A program made the position numbers and the translations under genes. From Ashinkailepas kermadecensis (lineage: Eukaryota; Arthropoda; Thecostraca; Neolepadidae): a stretch of DNA of 64,000 bases. The stretch covers positions 1-64,000 of the forward strand of contig JAOTOM010001615.1 of the NCBI GenBank assembly GCA_034440615.1. Direction: 5' to 3'. Positions within the stretch are counted from its first letter, which is position 1. Each line of letters opens with the position of its first letter. The notes beneath the pieces are model-generated. The model saw only the letters and a program-made list of their open reading frames with translations. It was not told where the DNA came from and did not search any database. Positions 1 to 10,018 of this stretch are shown piece after piece.

Positions 1-450
1 CTTTGGCCCGCAATCAGAAATATGTGAAAACACGGCCCTTCCACGCCGTGGGCACGTAGCGATGATGGGACCATATGTCGAAAGCTCATGGGCCACCTCC
101 GCAAAGGTGTGTGGGACGATATACATTGTGTTTCACTCACTCCGAGAAGTGGGTTGAACGGGTGTCCAACTTCCTCCCCTCCCCTATGGCAGAACCCTCG
201 ACTGCAACTAACCTCCTTCACTGCAAGAGATTCTGTGTTGGTAGCGGATCAAATGCACGGATAAATGTGAAACATTTGTGAGAAAAGATAGCAATCTCCA
301 CACAACATCCGCTTTTATCATTTGCCTTATAAATGCTCGCTAACTATACACAAGTTATGAGCTCATTCAGTGGCATAACCAGGACTTCCCCCTGAAGGAG
401 TGGAACACATCTGATCAGAGGGCCACCGAACCAATGGAATCCCACATGCT
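1..450. other. No recognisable feature
   Basis: Mixed-composition sequence with only short open frames. I see no repeat array, RNA gene or recognisable protein similarity here. Confidence 0.4.
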
Positions 451-678
451 ATGCAGCAAGACTTGACAATTTGTTCAGGTGCGAATATAGAGATATGGAG
501 AAAGGCTTACGGCATTAGATATGTACTCACTCAAGTACAGGAGATTTTCAGGTTTTTCCGTCAAAGGATGGTTGATCATTGGAATAGGCTGGTTGCTGAT
601 GTTGTTGGGAGTCCCTCATTGAATGTACCTAAAATATTGTGGAGAAATGCGTTAGATTGGAAAATCTTGTTTTTGTAA
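451..678 (+). pseudogene. Possible C-terminal fragment of a CR1-type non-LTR reverse transcriptase
   Basis: A 75-codon open frame contains FFRQRMVDHWNRL followed by DVVGSPSLNVPK. It resembles the extreme C-terminus of CR1/Jockey-type ORF2 proteins, where a motif of the form FFxxRVVxxWNxLP..VV.APSLNxFK closes the protein just before the stop. Only about the last 75 residues are present, with no palm or thumb motifs upstream, as expected for a heavily 5'-truncated copy. The stop at 676-678 fits the family's natural end, and the following sequence to about 960 could be 3' UTR, although no tail repeat is visible. The fragment cannot be aligned by eye with the CR1-like element at 49-53 kb, whose own C-terminus is decayed. 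The match is short, so this is a family-level inference. Confidence 0.5.
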
Positions 679-959
679 TTATAATTAGTGGTAGATGGGA
701 TGACATTGGCGCTATTAGGTGTGCATGGCACCTTTAAGCAGTCATGCATGGAGCTGAAAACTTTTGATGGAGGACTTGATCCACGCGTGTGTTATGCGGG
801 ACTGAGTGAACAGGGCTATATAAGTATTGGTAGGTGTATAGGATGTTGATGGATAGTTTCTTTGGAATTTAAAATGTGGTATTGGTTGGGGCACTGATAA
901 TATTTTGTCCACCCTTGTAGTATTTTCCCTTTACTGGCTTAACCCGGTTGGATCACTGG
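679..959. other. No clear feature; possible 3' UTR of the fragment upstream
   Basis: No array, hairpin or open frame stands out. The stretch follows the stop of the reverse-transcriptase fragment and may be its untranslated tail. Confidence 0.25.
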
Positions 960-1138
960 GGTTCTTATTAGGTCTGTTATTATCTATGAGGTCTATTATC
1001 TGGGCCTCCTAGCCATCAACAGGAGCTCCTATTGACAACCTGTGACCTTCAGTGCTATTAATGGACGTCCTTTTCGTCTGATGGGGCCTCCTGCAGATCG
1101 TATGGTGTAGCCTATCGACGAACTGTGCCTGATATAGG

Positions 1139-1184
1139 AACCAGACACATAGGAACCCCTGATGGGGTTCCTATGTGTCTGGTT
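1139..1184. repeat. Perfect 21-bp inverted repeat with 4-nt loop
   Basis: The left arm 1139-1159 begins AACCAGACACATAGG. It is the exact reverse complement of the right arm 1164-1184, with loop TGAT. It sits inside the degenerate GGGGCCTCCT region, where units are otherwise diverged, so a perfect 46-base hairpin stands out. Confidence 0.9.
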
Positions 1185-2868
1185 GGGCCTCCTATCGTTA
1201 AGCAGGGTCTTCTGTTGACCATCGGGGACCTACTGTGCTTCTGATGGAGGCCTATTGGACTGGTAAAGTATTCCTTGGCCTTTTTAGGCCTTGTCTTGAT
1301 CTGGCGGGGCTTTCGTCTTGGTCTGATTGTACTTTCTCTTAGTCTGGTAGCGACAGGCTGTTGGTCATCTAACCTCCTGCTGGACATCTGGGGCTTCCTG
1401 TGTTTTTGATGCGGCCCCTTCTTGGTCTGGTTTGGGCCTCTTCTTGGTATGGTGGGGCCTCGTGTCCGTCAACTAGGGCCTTCTATGGACAACGGGCATC
1501 CCGTGTCTATTATGGGGCTTCCATTTGGTCTGGTGAGGCCTTCTATCAACCAAAATTGGCGTCCTATAGACGGCTAAGGGTCTCCAAATGGGTCAGATTG
1601 AGTATCTTGCGTGATTGAGGGGTCCTGTAGTGGATTTGGTGGGATGTTTTAACATGGGTTACATGGAGCATCATATGGTCTTTTTCAAATGCCAGAATGT
1701 GATTGGAGGAGGATACGTTTGCCCTCCTGGCTAACGTCAGAGGGCGGCTGCAACCGATGACGCCGTACTGTGCAACAAATCCTGGGGCCTACGCAAGCTC
1801 CAGGCGATGTCCCCATTACTCCCTCCATTGGCTACGCCACGGACCTTATTCTTGCTAAAGGTTGCAGCTTGGACTAATCCCAACCTGACCGTGGAGTCCC
1901 ATGAAGTCCTGAATGACGTCATGTGATGATGAATATTGGGATTTTGGTAAGGAGTCTTGGGGACTCTTTACCAAATTGAGTGTCTCCTCATGCAACCCGG
2001 CGGCCGGTTTCATATTCCATGGTTCTCTTCTCCCGTTTTAGGCGTCTTAGGTGTCCCTTAGGTGTCTTCCACACCGAGAGTCTCCCCTATTGCGTGGTCC
2101 TCCCCTGCTAAATTAGGGGTCTTCTGTCACGTCGCAGGGCTTCGTCTTCTAACCCAGATGTTTCTTACCCATCTTGGGAGCTTCCCCTTGTGCCTTGGGG
2201 GGACATCATCTCCAATCCTACTGGCTTCCTCTCACGTCTTGTAATCCTCCTCAGTGCATGGGGCCTCCTTACCTGTCTTTGGGCCTTTTCTATCTTGGGG
2301 GATTGCTTGCCCGTCTTTGAGGCTCCTCCTGGGTCTCAGTTTCCCTTCGAGAGGCCACGGCCTCTATCCTTGGGGCCTCTTTTCCAATCTTGATGGAGTA
2401 CTGATAAATTACTTTTATTTCCTAAAAACGTCAGCTTCTAAATTTGCAGCCTTCTGTCCTGCTTCAGAGGCCTTTTTTATTTCCTAGGAGGAGTTTTTTT
2501 ATCCATTTTGTGGGCCGCTTGTCGCATCCGGGAGCCATCGCTCCTATCTTATTGCCCTCTTATCTCGTCTTTGGGGCCTCCTTTCATCCGGGGCGGCCTC
2601 CTTTCCATTCTCCCGCCTTCTCTTCCAAAGTGAAGCTCAAGCACGCTTGGGAGCTCCTTTTCTCCTCTTGGGGCATTCTCTTAATTTAAGGGCTTTCTTT
2701 CAGTGGAATCTCAGTGGCATTTTCCCAAATCATGTGGGGGCTTTCCATGCCAGTATTGGGTCTCCTCTTCAACTATATGGCCTCCTTTCCTATCTCGGGG
2801 CATCTCCTTCCAAATTATGGACGTCCTGCCACACCTCAGGAGCCTCCTAGTCTAAGCTGGGTGGCTCT

Positions 2869-2911
2869 ATGCTCGCCTTGGTGGCGAGCATAGGCGAGCA
2901 TAGGCGAGCAT
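2869..2911. repeat. Hairpin plus 10-bp tandem repeat (GGCGAGCATA x3)
   Basis: ATGCTCGCC (2869-2877) and GGCGAGCAT (2883-2891) form a 9-bp stem around the loop TTGGT. The right arm then continues as nearly three tandem copies of GGCGAGCATA. This looks like a small expansion seeded on one arm of a palindrome. Confidence 0.8.
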
Positions 2912-3780
2912 CACATCTTGCGCAATGTGATCGCCTCTTATCTTCCAGTTGCTTTCTCTAGCAAATTAGGGGCCTCTTTCATGTCTCCGAGGGACTCGTC
3001 TCAATTCCTGGAGTCTTATTTCTCGTTTTAGATGTGTCCTTGCGCGTTGTGGGGCTGTCTCCCATATTCCATGGTCCTCCCTAATATTCTGGGCTTCCCC
3101 CTACGTTCTGGGGGCCAGTTGCACTATTGTGGGCTTCTTCACATAAACCAGGAGTCTTCTCTATATTAGAGGCCTCCCCCACGCCTCGAAGACCAGATTT
3201 ATTATGGACAAGCTCTACTCGTCAGAGGCGCAACCAAGGGGACGGAGGCTTGACCCCCGGTCCCTTAGTAAACAAAAATACACTAGATTAAGCAAGACAA
3301 TTTTAGATTTTCACCATGCAAAACCAAAAATTTCGGCGCCTTCGCGCGCCCAAATCAGTCTACATTTCCTGATAGTAAAATTTTGGCCCGTCCAGTTTAA
3401 GAAAATCTTGGCTGTGTCGTTGCTACCCGTCTTGGGTCTTGGATCTTGGAACTCCATCTCCTATCGCACTGGCTACTTCTCTATCTCAGGGGCCTTCTCT
3501 AGTTCTTTTGGGCCTCCTTGCCAGTTTTCGAGGTATTCTCTTCTGTTCAGCGGGCCTCCGAGACCGTCTTCAGGACCCTCATTAGGCCGTTGGACTTTTT
3601 TCTCCTTGGGACCTCCGTTTCTAAATGAAATGCCTCCTCTCTCGTCTTTGGGACTCCTCCGTGTTTCGGACTACTACCCACCTGAAGGGTCACCTCGTAC
3701 GTCCTGATGGACTCCTGCTCTCTCTTTCCCAGGGTCATTGCTTCCCATCTCTTCTGTCCTTTCCTGTCCCATTTCTGGAG

Positions 3781-4317
3781 CTTTGTGAGACTTCCTACAG
3801 AAACGAGCTCTGATTTTTATATATTATTAATTGTCTGGATAATGGCGATCCTCAGTGTGAAGCCTTTCTTCTAGAGAGCACTTCAACTTTTCTGTGCGTT
3901 TCCGGGACGGTGCCTCATCAGATGTCAGAGGGAAAACGCCGTCTTCCACAGGGTATGGTGGCGACGTCCTGGTCCAGTGTGTCTAAATTCGCTCAGCTAG
4001 CCGTCAGGATGCAACGATAAATTATTTATGAATAGTTTGTTATAGCCAATTCAAATGTAACCGCAAGTAGCTGGTCCCTTCACGATATTTCTGTGTTTGG
4101 GAGATATTCTAATTTGAAATGAATTGACATAGTTTCCTCCACACTTATCATCGTGAATCTTGAACCGTTACTTCTCACACCACAATCAGGCAACAGTAGT
4201 GTCGACAGAGCTGACATAGCAATGGCCGCGGGGCGAGGACCAGCACATCCCACACCAGGCGTAATTACATGCCTGCATATCCTACTAAAAATTCCCAAAC
4301 AACTGTACGACTATCCG
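3781..4317. other. No recognisable feature
   Basis: Unique-looking sequence between the degenerate repeat and the minus-strand SINE. I found no supported gene or array. Confidence 0.35.
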
Positions 4318-4325
4318 CTAAAATA

Positions 4326-4486
4326 GGGTTGTTTCTTTATTGGTTTTACGACACGTCGACCGTTCAGTCGATCTCTGACGCCGATTGGTCGCGGGCGAAG
4401 GGTAGCGACAGGCGAGACTCGAACCCACAATCTTTCGATTGTGAGACGAGCAACTAACCCCTAGACCACTCGTCCCCCCCCCCACA
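4326..4486 (-). mobile_element. tRNA-derived SINE (minus strand)
   Basis: Read on the minus strand, the element starts with a tRNA-like head containing an A-box-like TGGTCTAGGGG and a B-box-like GGTTCGAGTC, correctly spaced for an internal RNA polymerase III promoter. A non-tRNA body of about 90 bases follows, ending in an A-rich tail AATAAAGAAACAA. An 8-bp direct repeat CTAAAATA flanks it at 4318-4325 and 4487-4494, consistent with a target-site duplication. A poly-C run adjoins the tRNA-like 5' end. The head is not a functional tRNA gene, because no clean acceptor stem closes it. The short 3' tail resembles that of the SINE at 6951, so both may have used related LINE machinery; this is inference. 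Confidence 0.8.
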
Positions 4487-4494
4487 CTAAAATA

Positions 4495-5092
4495 TGGCGT
4501 TTGTTACATATTGAAGTCAAATCCTTATCGAGCAAAGCACACATTCTACTCATATGAAGAAAACAAAACTGGGGATATGCTTTTCACGTTTCATGTTCCA
4601 CGGACAGATGGCCGTTTTGGCTGGTGGCATACCCAGGATGGTATCCTGACAACGCCTCAGTTAATGAATGCCTCTCTGAAAGTCACATTAGAGAGCGTGG
4701 ACATTGAGACTGAGAAAAGTGCAACTTGCATGCATGGGAATTAGTTCTCCGATGCTTTTCGGGCACTTTTCGGATAAAAGGTGCACTTGTCATCGAAACG
4801 ATAGATAGATCTAAACGAGCCACTTATCTAAGCCTTCTCCAGTGCTGTAAATACCCCACAATTTTCGCTCATCTGTGGCAAAGATCTAACAGGTTTTCAA
4901 TTGGGTAAATTTCCTCGCTTTCATTTCCCCTCTCCTTCACGATTTTGAGCATTAGGCTACGAATACATGATGAACTCGAAATAGGACTTTTCACAGACAC
5001 ATAAGACCGCACAGATACACTATTAGGATCAATAGCACACGTACTGTTTTCACATTTCAAATGATGTTGCCGTTGGTGACCATCAGGCAACG
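4495..5092. other. No recognisable feature
   Basis: Contains an open frame of 77 codons at 4511-4744 whose product I do not recognise. There is no supporting context, so I do not call a gene. Confidence 0.3.
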
Positions 5093-5281
5093 GTCCTCGG
5101 TGTACACGATTATCACGTATGGACACACATTGTCCTCGGTATTCACGATAAACATGTATGTGGACACACATTGTCCTCGGAAATCACGATAAACGTGCAT
5201 GGACACACATTGTCCTCGGTATTCACGATAAACATGTATGGACACACACCGTCCTCGGTTTTGCCGAAGTCCTCGGTAATT
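5093..5281. repeat. Minisatellite, ~39-bp unit
   Basis: Four near-identical units, each beginning GTCCTCGG and continuing TATTCACGATAAACATG then GGACACACATT, run from 5093 to about 5250 (39, 41, 39 and 39 bp). Two truncated GTCCTCGG starts follow. Another isolated GTCCTCGG unit lies at about 5429-5456, next to a TG run. Confidence 0.9.
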
Positions 5282-5455
5282 CAATCCACACTGGGAACCA
5301 ACAATTTCATGTTTCCTCCCAAATTGACCCTCCATCTTACTCAGCAGATCATGCTCTATCACCGATAAAAAATAGATGCTTCTCAGGTGGTAAATAAAGG
5401 GTGTCCTCGTTAGTGACCGCCCAGACATAGTCCTCGGTAGTCACGGCAAACACGT

Positions 5456-5475
5456 ATGTGTGTGTGTGTGTGTGT
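5456..5475. repeat. (TG)n microsatellite
   Basis: About ten TG dinucleotides directly follow a stray unit of the 39-bp minisatellite. Confidence 0.9.
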
Positions 5476-6938
5476 ACCTATATATGTGTTTTATTTCCAT
5501 CTGTTCCATAGGGTCATATAGCATATAGGTCTCGCCATAACAGGATACGCAGTATGGCTGCCACCCTGGAATCGTTGACAAGATTCTCTCCACGTTCCAA
5601 CTGAAACGATGTTTAGATTGTCTTATGAAACTTCAAAGTAAAGTTACAGAAGCAATTATGAAGGACAAGGCGATCTAATGTGAGCTGCAGGTGGGAGAAA
5701 GCCAGCAACTGCTGAGGATATGAAATTGGATCACATTGTTGTCGTAGCAGCAGATTATTGCGCTGGGATGGGATGTTGGTCAATGTCAAAAGTTCCCCTG
5801 TTTCCAACACCTGCGCAAGTATGATAGCTTTATCACGTCAGTTCTACCCAGCCCACTGTTTGTGCAGCCCATATCTCGATAAGTAAATATAATAGCTGGA
5901 AGCCATGGGTTTTCTTGCCATGTGTTGAACCGCTCATTATTTCACGATCAGCATCATCAATTAGCAAAACGATAACATAAGTTGATAATTTAGCACAGCT
6001 TTTCATCGTGGGTGGCGTTATTTCGCCTATAGGGGCCCGGGTCCATCACTATATCGCTGGCAGGCGAATGCTGGACCGATGAACCCACATTTCCACCCTG
6101 CCCCCTGCCCTCCATTTAGACCCGTCTCATTGGCATAAGAATTGGAAGTTAGATTGCATATTGGTGTACTGCATTTGGTTGAGATCGTGCAAACCCATCT
6201 TCATCAGACATGAAGTGAGTTATTCGCGATACTATTGTTTGCCGGGCACGGTTTGTTTCTATCGATTGCCGCGTCGTCGGTGGACACAGTCGTTCTTCCA
6301 TTGTATGATTATACTCGTCCGCATCTTCTGACATCTGGACGATTACTCCGGCCAGCCGGCGGGCTCTTCGAAGCCAAACTTCGTGGCTATATGCTGCAGC
6401 ATGAGCTGTTTGTTTAAGGTGATTTTCAACCGGATGACGTTGCTTCCGGAAGGATAATTTGAGTCAAAATATCAAGAAATTCGACAGCAATATAGAGAGT
6501 GATCAGACGGAAGGATGATGGCAAAGAAAACAAAGGCTTGACAGTTTGTGGTACGGCCTTCATGCCGGATTTTGTTTGTCAGAGATAATTGGTGCCAGTT
6601 ACGGACGAAAGGGAAATAACTCGAGCAAGTCTTGAATTCCTGGGCTGGTGTATGTAGACTCTCCCCGAACGTTCGCTACATTCTCAGAACAGCTAACAAT
6701 CCACTTGACTCCAAAAGCATCATTACTGCCAGGGCGCATCTTCCCGGTTTGGTCACAATTCGGAAAACAACTTATACAATAAAGCAAAGCTTGAAGGTTT
6801 TTGCTTTACCTTACCACTAAACCACGTTGGTTACCTGAGCAGACCAGCCCATTTGACCTAAGTGAAATTTGGAAAATCATGTGACATCACAACTTGATGG
6901 AAGCAACCGCCGCTGATCCATAAATTTTTGTGTGCATT
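5476..6938. other. No recognisable feature
   Basis: About 1.5 kb of mixed sequence with only short open frames on either strand (the longest about 65 codons). No family is recognised. Confidence 0.3.
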
Positions 6939-6950
6939 AGCCTCGTTCGG

Positions 6951-7133
6951 GGCGGAGATGGCCGAGTGGTTAAGGTGTTGAGCTCTGGGTACCAGAGGTC
7001 CCGGGTTCAACACTGGTACCACTCAGGACATTTCTCAATCCCGCGGCCCATCGGCGAAACAGTGTGGGCGGCGCCATTGGGCGTGATCGTACATGAAGTG
7101 CGTGGAAAACAACCCTATAAACAAACAAACATA
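6951..7133 (+). mobile_element. tRNA-derived SINE with perfect 12-bp target-site duplication
   Basis: The head reads GGCGGAGATGGCCGAGTGG and contains an A box TGGCCGAGTGG. It is followed about 50 bases on by a B-box-like GGGTTCAACACT, giving a tRNA-like (Leu/Ser-class) internal Pol III promoter. A body of about 110 bases follows, ending in a tail of tandem AAAC-like units. AGCCTCGTTCGG occurs at 6939-6950 immediately before the head and again at 7134-7145 immediately after the tail. The perfect duplication defines both element ends and suggests a recent LINE-mediated insertion. The head ends without a closing 3' acceptor strand, so it is not a tRNA gene. Confidence 0.88.
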
Positions 7134-7145
7134 AGCCTCGTTCGG

Positions 7146-7688
7146 TAGATCGAGGAGCTTTTCCTTCAGTTTTCTTTCATTCCATGACGTGACTCAGTAA
7201 TACAACTGGGAAGGAGCATTATGGTGCGAGTGAATTGCATTGGATGGCTCGACATAGATAATTCTAGAATATATCTAGCTGACGTACGAAACATATGGCA
7301 CTTTTAGATCGCCAGCACTTATCCATTTGAAGCCATTATGGTCAGGTACCCATCATAATCTACTTATATGGACATATGAACAAAGATAGTGAAAGTAACC
7401 GAAAACCCAGCCAACGAATATTGATATACTACATTGTCAGACTAATCCAAGTCCGGTTGACGAGGCCAGGCCAAACGACGACTGCACGACCTCCGAATGG
7501 TTATAATCATGAGGTGGTGTGCTTCATATCCGTACGTAGTTAGCGCTGGTGCTGGTGCTGGTGCTGTGGCTCATTTTTCAGCTCCGGCCGACTGTAAAGG
7601 TTTATTCTGGGTTGTCGTATTCGGCACAGCGTCCACGCGACGGCAGCCGCGGAATACGACAGTTGAAGAGGTCCTCGGAGAAATCAGC
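7146..7688. other. No recognisable feature apart from a short GCTGGT run
   Basis: Plain sequence; a small (GCTGGT)n run occurs at about 7543-7565. No gene is supported. Confidence 0.3.
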
Positions 7689-7752
7689 GTCTGCGTCCAC
7701 CACCGCGTGGTGGACGCAGACGGTGTGGGGGTTCACCACGCGGTGAACCCCC
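7689..7752. repeat. Two adjacent perfect hairpins
   Basis: The first has arms GTCTGCGTCCACCAC (7689-7703) and its exact complement (7707-7721), with loop CGC. The second has arms GGGGGTTCACC (7727-7737) and its exact complement (7742-7752), with loop ACGC. Both loops sit in related CCAC-GCG-GTGG contexts, so the two palindromes may be related. Confidence 0.92.
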
Positions 7753-8225
7753 CAGTGCAATTGGCGTCCTGTATCTGCGAGACCTTTAAGGTGCAGGAAT
7801 TCATTACATTGGGCAAAAATGTAAGCATCTAGCAACTGTTCAATGGCAATTTGGAGGTCGATAATTACTGTCGCTGAGCGGTACGACAGATGGGGCTTCT
7901 GCATCATTTGCATCCGTTGCACCCGTATCCGCTCAGCGTATCAAGGGTATAGAGGTTCAGTTCGCTACAATGTCCACTGGCACTCACCAGTTGCGGTCAC
8001 TGACCTGCTCATTGAGATAAGAGCAGAACATAATGTATGGAACTCATCTTACCATCCTGGACATGCGGCTGGGCTGGACATAGATCACGGACCGGTTGCA
8101 TATGCTTCCCATAGCCAGCTTTTCAATAAATCACCACCAGAAATGGCAATGCATCATCGCCACTGTCTGACGTACAGAGCTATTAGCCTGAGCCTACGGG
8201 CGCGGCCATTTACGGTGGTTGACCG
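7753..8225. other. No recognisable feature
   Basis: No array or recognisable coding sequence. The open frame running through here (7843-8319) has no recognisable motifs. Confidence 0.3.
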
Positions 8226-8295
8226 CGCCGTATCTCGCCCCACTCGGGGGCAGCCTGCGCCGTATCTCGCCCCACTCGGGGGCAGCCTGCGCCGA
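8226..8295. repeat. Tandem duplication, 32-bp unit
   Basis: Two identical 32-bp units (8226-8257 and 8258-8289), each starting CGCCGTATCTCGCCCC and carrying ACTCGGGGGCAGCCTG, followed by a truncated third start. Confidence 0.9.
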
Positions 8296-9126
8296 ATCTT
8301 GTCTCGCCGCGACAGATGACGTCACGCAGCGTGCGGCGCCGACTCGGCCGGAAGGGGCGGGCGAAACACCGCAGGCGCACGTGCCGCTGACGCCAGCCGC
8401 TTTCTTTCAGCGGCGACCAACACTGGGTGGCTGGGCGATACTGGCCAACAATGGAGATCGGGAAATACGACTTCGGGCTTGAAAGACTTTTATCGGGCAC
8501 GGAAAAACAGAGAACGCGATTGGACTGAAGCCGCGATGGTTGTAAAGCTTTCCGGCTGTGGTATTTCCCGTACGATGACAAAGCGAAACGTACGTCTCTT
8601 TTGGAAGTAAGTTCGGATTCGTCAGTAATTGATCGTACGTACAGCACAGTGCTTTATTGCACACAGTATTTATTGGAATCATTTCAAAGAGGCATCGAGA
8701 ACCACTAAAGCTTTAATGAGCCGTATATAACATGCATTTTGAATTGAATAAACAGGAAACATGCCATATACCATGTTAGACCATAATATATGGCAGATTA
8801 TTAATCTGGATGTGCATAGATATTATATCGGTATGCGCGCAATGCATGAAAGAGTTGAGCCCCCACCCCCACCCCACCGCACCCACCACAATATTCCCAA
8901 GTCATGCCGAATTTACAAGTGCATCGTATAATGCGAGGCGGATGGATATCGATGATACTGATGATACCGAAAAGTAACTGACCGAGACATCGATCTTCGA
9001 ATTCGGAATTGCTGATAGACTTACACGAAAAACGACGATTTAAAATGATCTCGTGACAAGGAACGAATGAAAGAGATCCCAGATGCTGTCTTGGCGTCTT
9101 GGGTCCTCCACTCTGCTCTGACGCGC
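8296..9126. other. No recognisable feature
   Basis: GC-rich at the left, changing to AT-rich near 8700-8850. No supported gene. Confidence 0.3.
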
Positions 9127-10018
9127 TGATGGAGACTGATCCTGTGACCCAGGTGGTCAGCTGCCACACATGGCACCACGCGTGATGGAGACTGATCCTG
9201 TGACCCAGGTGGTCAGCTGCCACACATGGCACCACGCGTGATGGAGACTGATCCTGTGACCCAGGTGGTCAGCTGCCACACATGGCACCACGCGTGATGG
9301 AGACTGATCCTGTGACCCAGGTGGTCAGCTGCCACACATGGCACCACGCGTGATGGAGACTGATCCTGTGATCCAGGTGGTCAGCTGCCACACATGGCAC
9401 CACGCGTGATGGAGACTGATCCTGTGACCCAGGTGGTCAGCTGCCACACATGGCACCACGCGTGATGGAGACTGATCCTGTGACCCAGGTGGTCAGCTGC
9501 CACACATGGCACCACGCGTGATGGAGACTGATCCTGTGACCCAGGTGGTCAGCTGCCACACATGGCACCACGCGTGATGGAGACTGATCGTGTGACCCAG
9601 GTGGTCAGCTGCCACACATGGCACCACGCGTGATGGAGACTGATCCTGTGATCCAGGTGGTCAGCTGCCACACATGGCACCACGCGTGATGGAGACTGAT
9701 CCTGTGATCCAGGTGGTCAGCTGCCACACATGGCACCACGTGATGGAGACTGATCCTGTGATCCAGGTGGTCAGCTGCCACACATGGCACCACGTGATGG
9801 AGACTGATCCTGTGATCCAGGTGGTCAGCTGCCACACATGGCACCAAGCGTGATGGAGACTGATCCTGTGACCCAGGTGGTCAGCTGCCACACATGGCAC
9901 GACGCGTGATGGAGACTGATCGTGTGACCCAGGTGGTCAGCTGCCACACATGGCACCACGCGTGGTGGAGACTGATCCTGTGATCCAGGTGGTCAGCTGC
10001 CACACATGGCACCACGCG
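9127..10018. repeat. Minisatellite, 56-bp unit, 16 copies
   Basis: Sixteen nearly identical units beginning TGATGGAGACTGATCCTGTG and ending CACATGGCACCACGCG. Two units (ending near 9738 and 9792) lack two bases, so their length is 54 bp. The total 892 bp equals 14x56 + 2x54. Variation is almost only C/T at one site (GACCCAGG versus GATCCAGG), meaning strong homogenisation. Minus-strand open frames reading WQLTTW are produced by the repeat. Confidence 0.97.

Larger units (their letters stand above)
960..3780. repeat. Degenerate ~30-bp repeat, GGGGCCTCCT type
   Basis: Short phrases such as GGGGCCTCCT, TTGGGGCCTCC and TGGGGCCTCGTGTCC recur every 25-35 bases, separated by variable T/C-rich spacers that often read like TTTCCTGTCTTG. 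No two units are identical, so this looks like an old, strongly diverged tandem repeat. The pattern is interrupted around 1650-2040 and 2870-3060. Open frames within it read as low-complexity Leu/Ser/Phe/Gly-rich peptides and are products of the repeat. Boundaries are approximate. Confidence 0.6.

Noticed and set aside
4395..4486. tRNA gene on the minus strand
   Set aside because: Same reason as above: it is the head of a SINE, flanked by a short direct repeat outside the whole element.
4511..4744. 77-codon frame as a small gene
   Set aside because: The product is not recognised, and the length is within chance expectation.
6951..7035. tRNA gene
   Set aside because: A and B boxes are present, but there is no 3' acceptor strand. 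The sequence continues into a SINE body with tail and target-site duplication.
9127..10018. CRISPR-like regular array
   Set aside because: The repeats are directly adjacent with no unique spacers, the surroundings are eukaryotic, and there are no cas genes.
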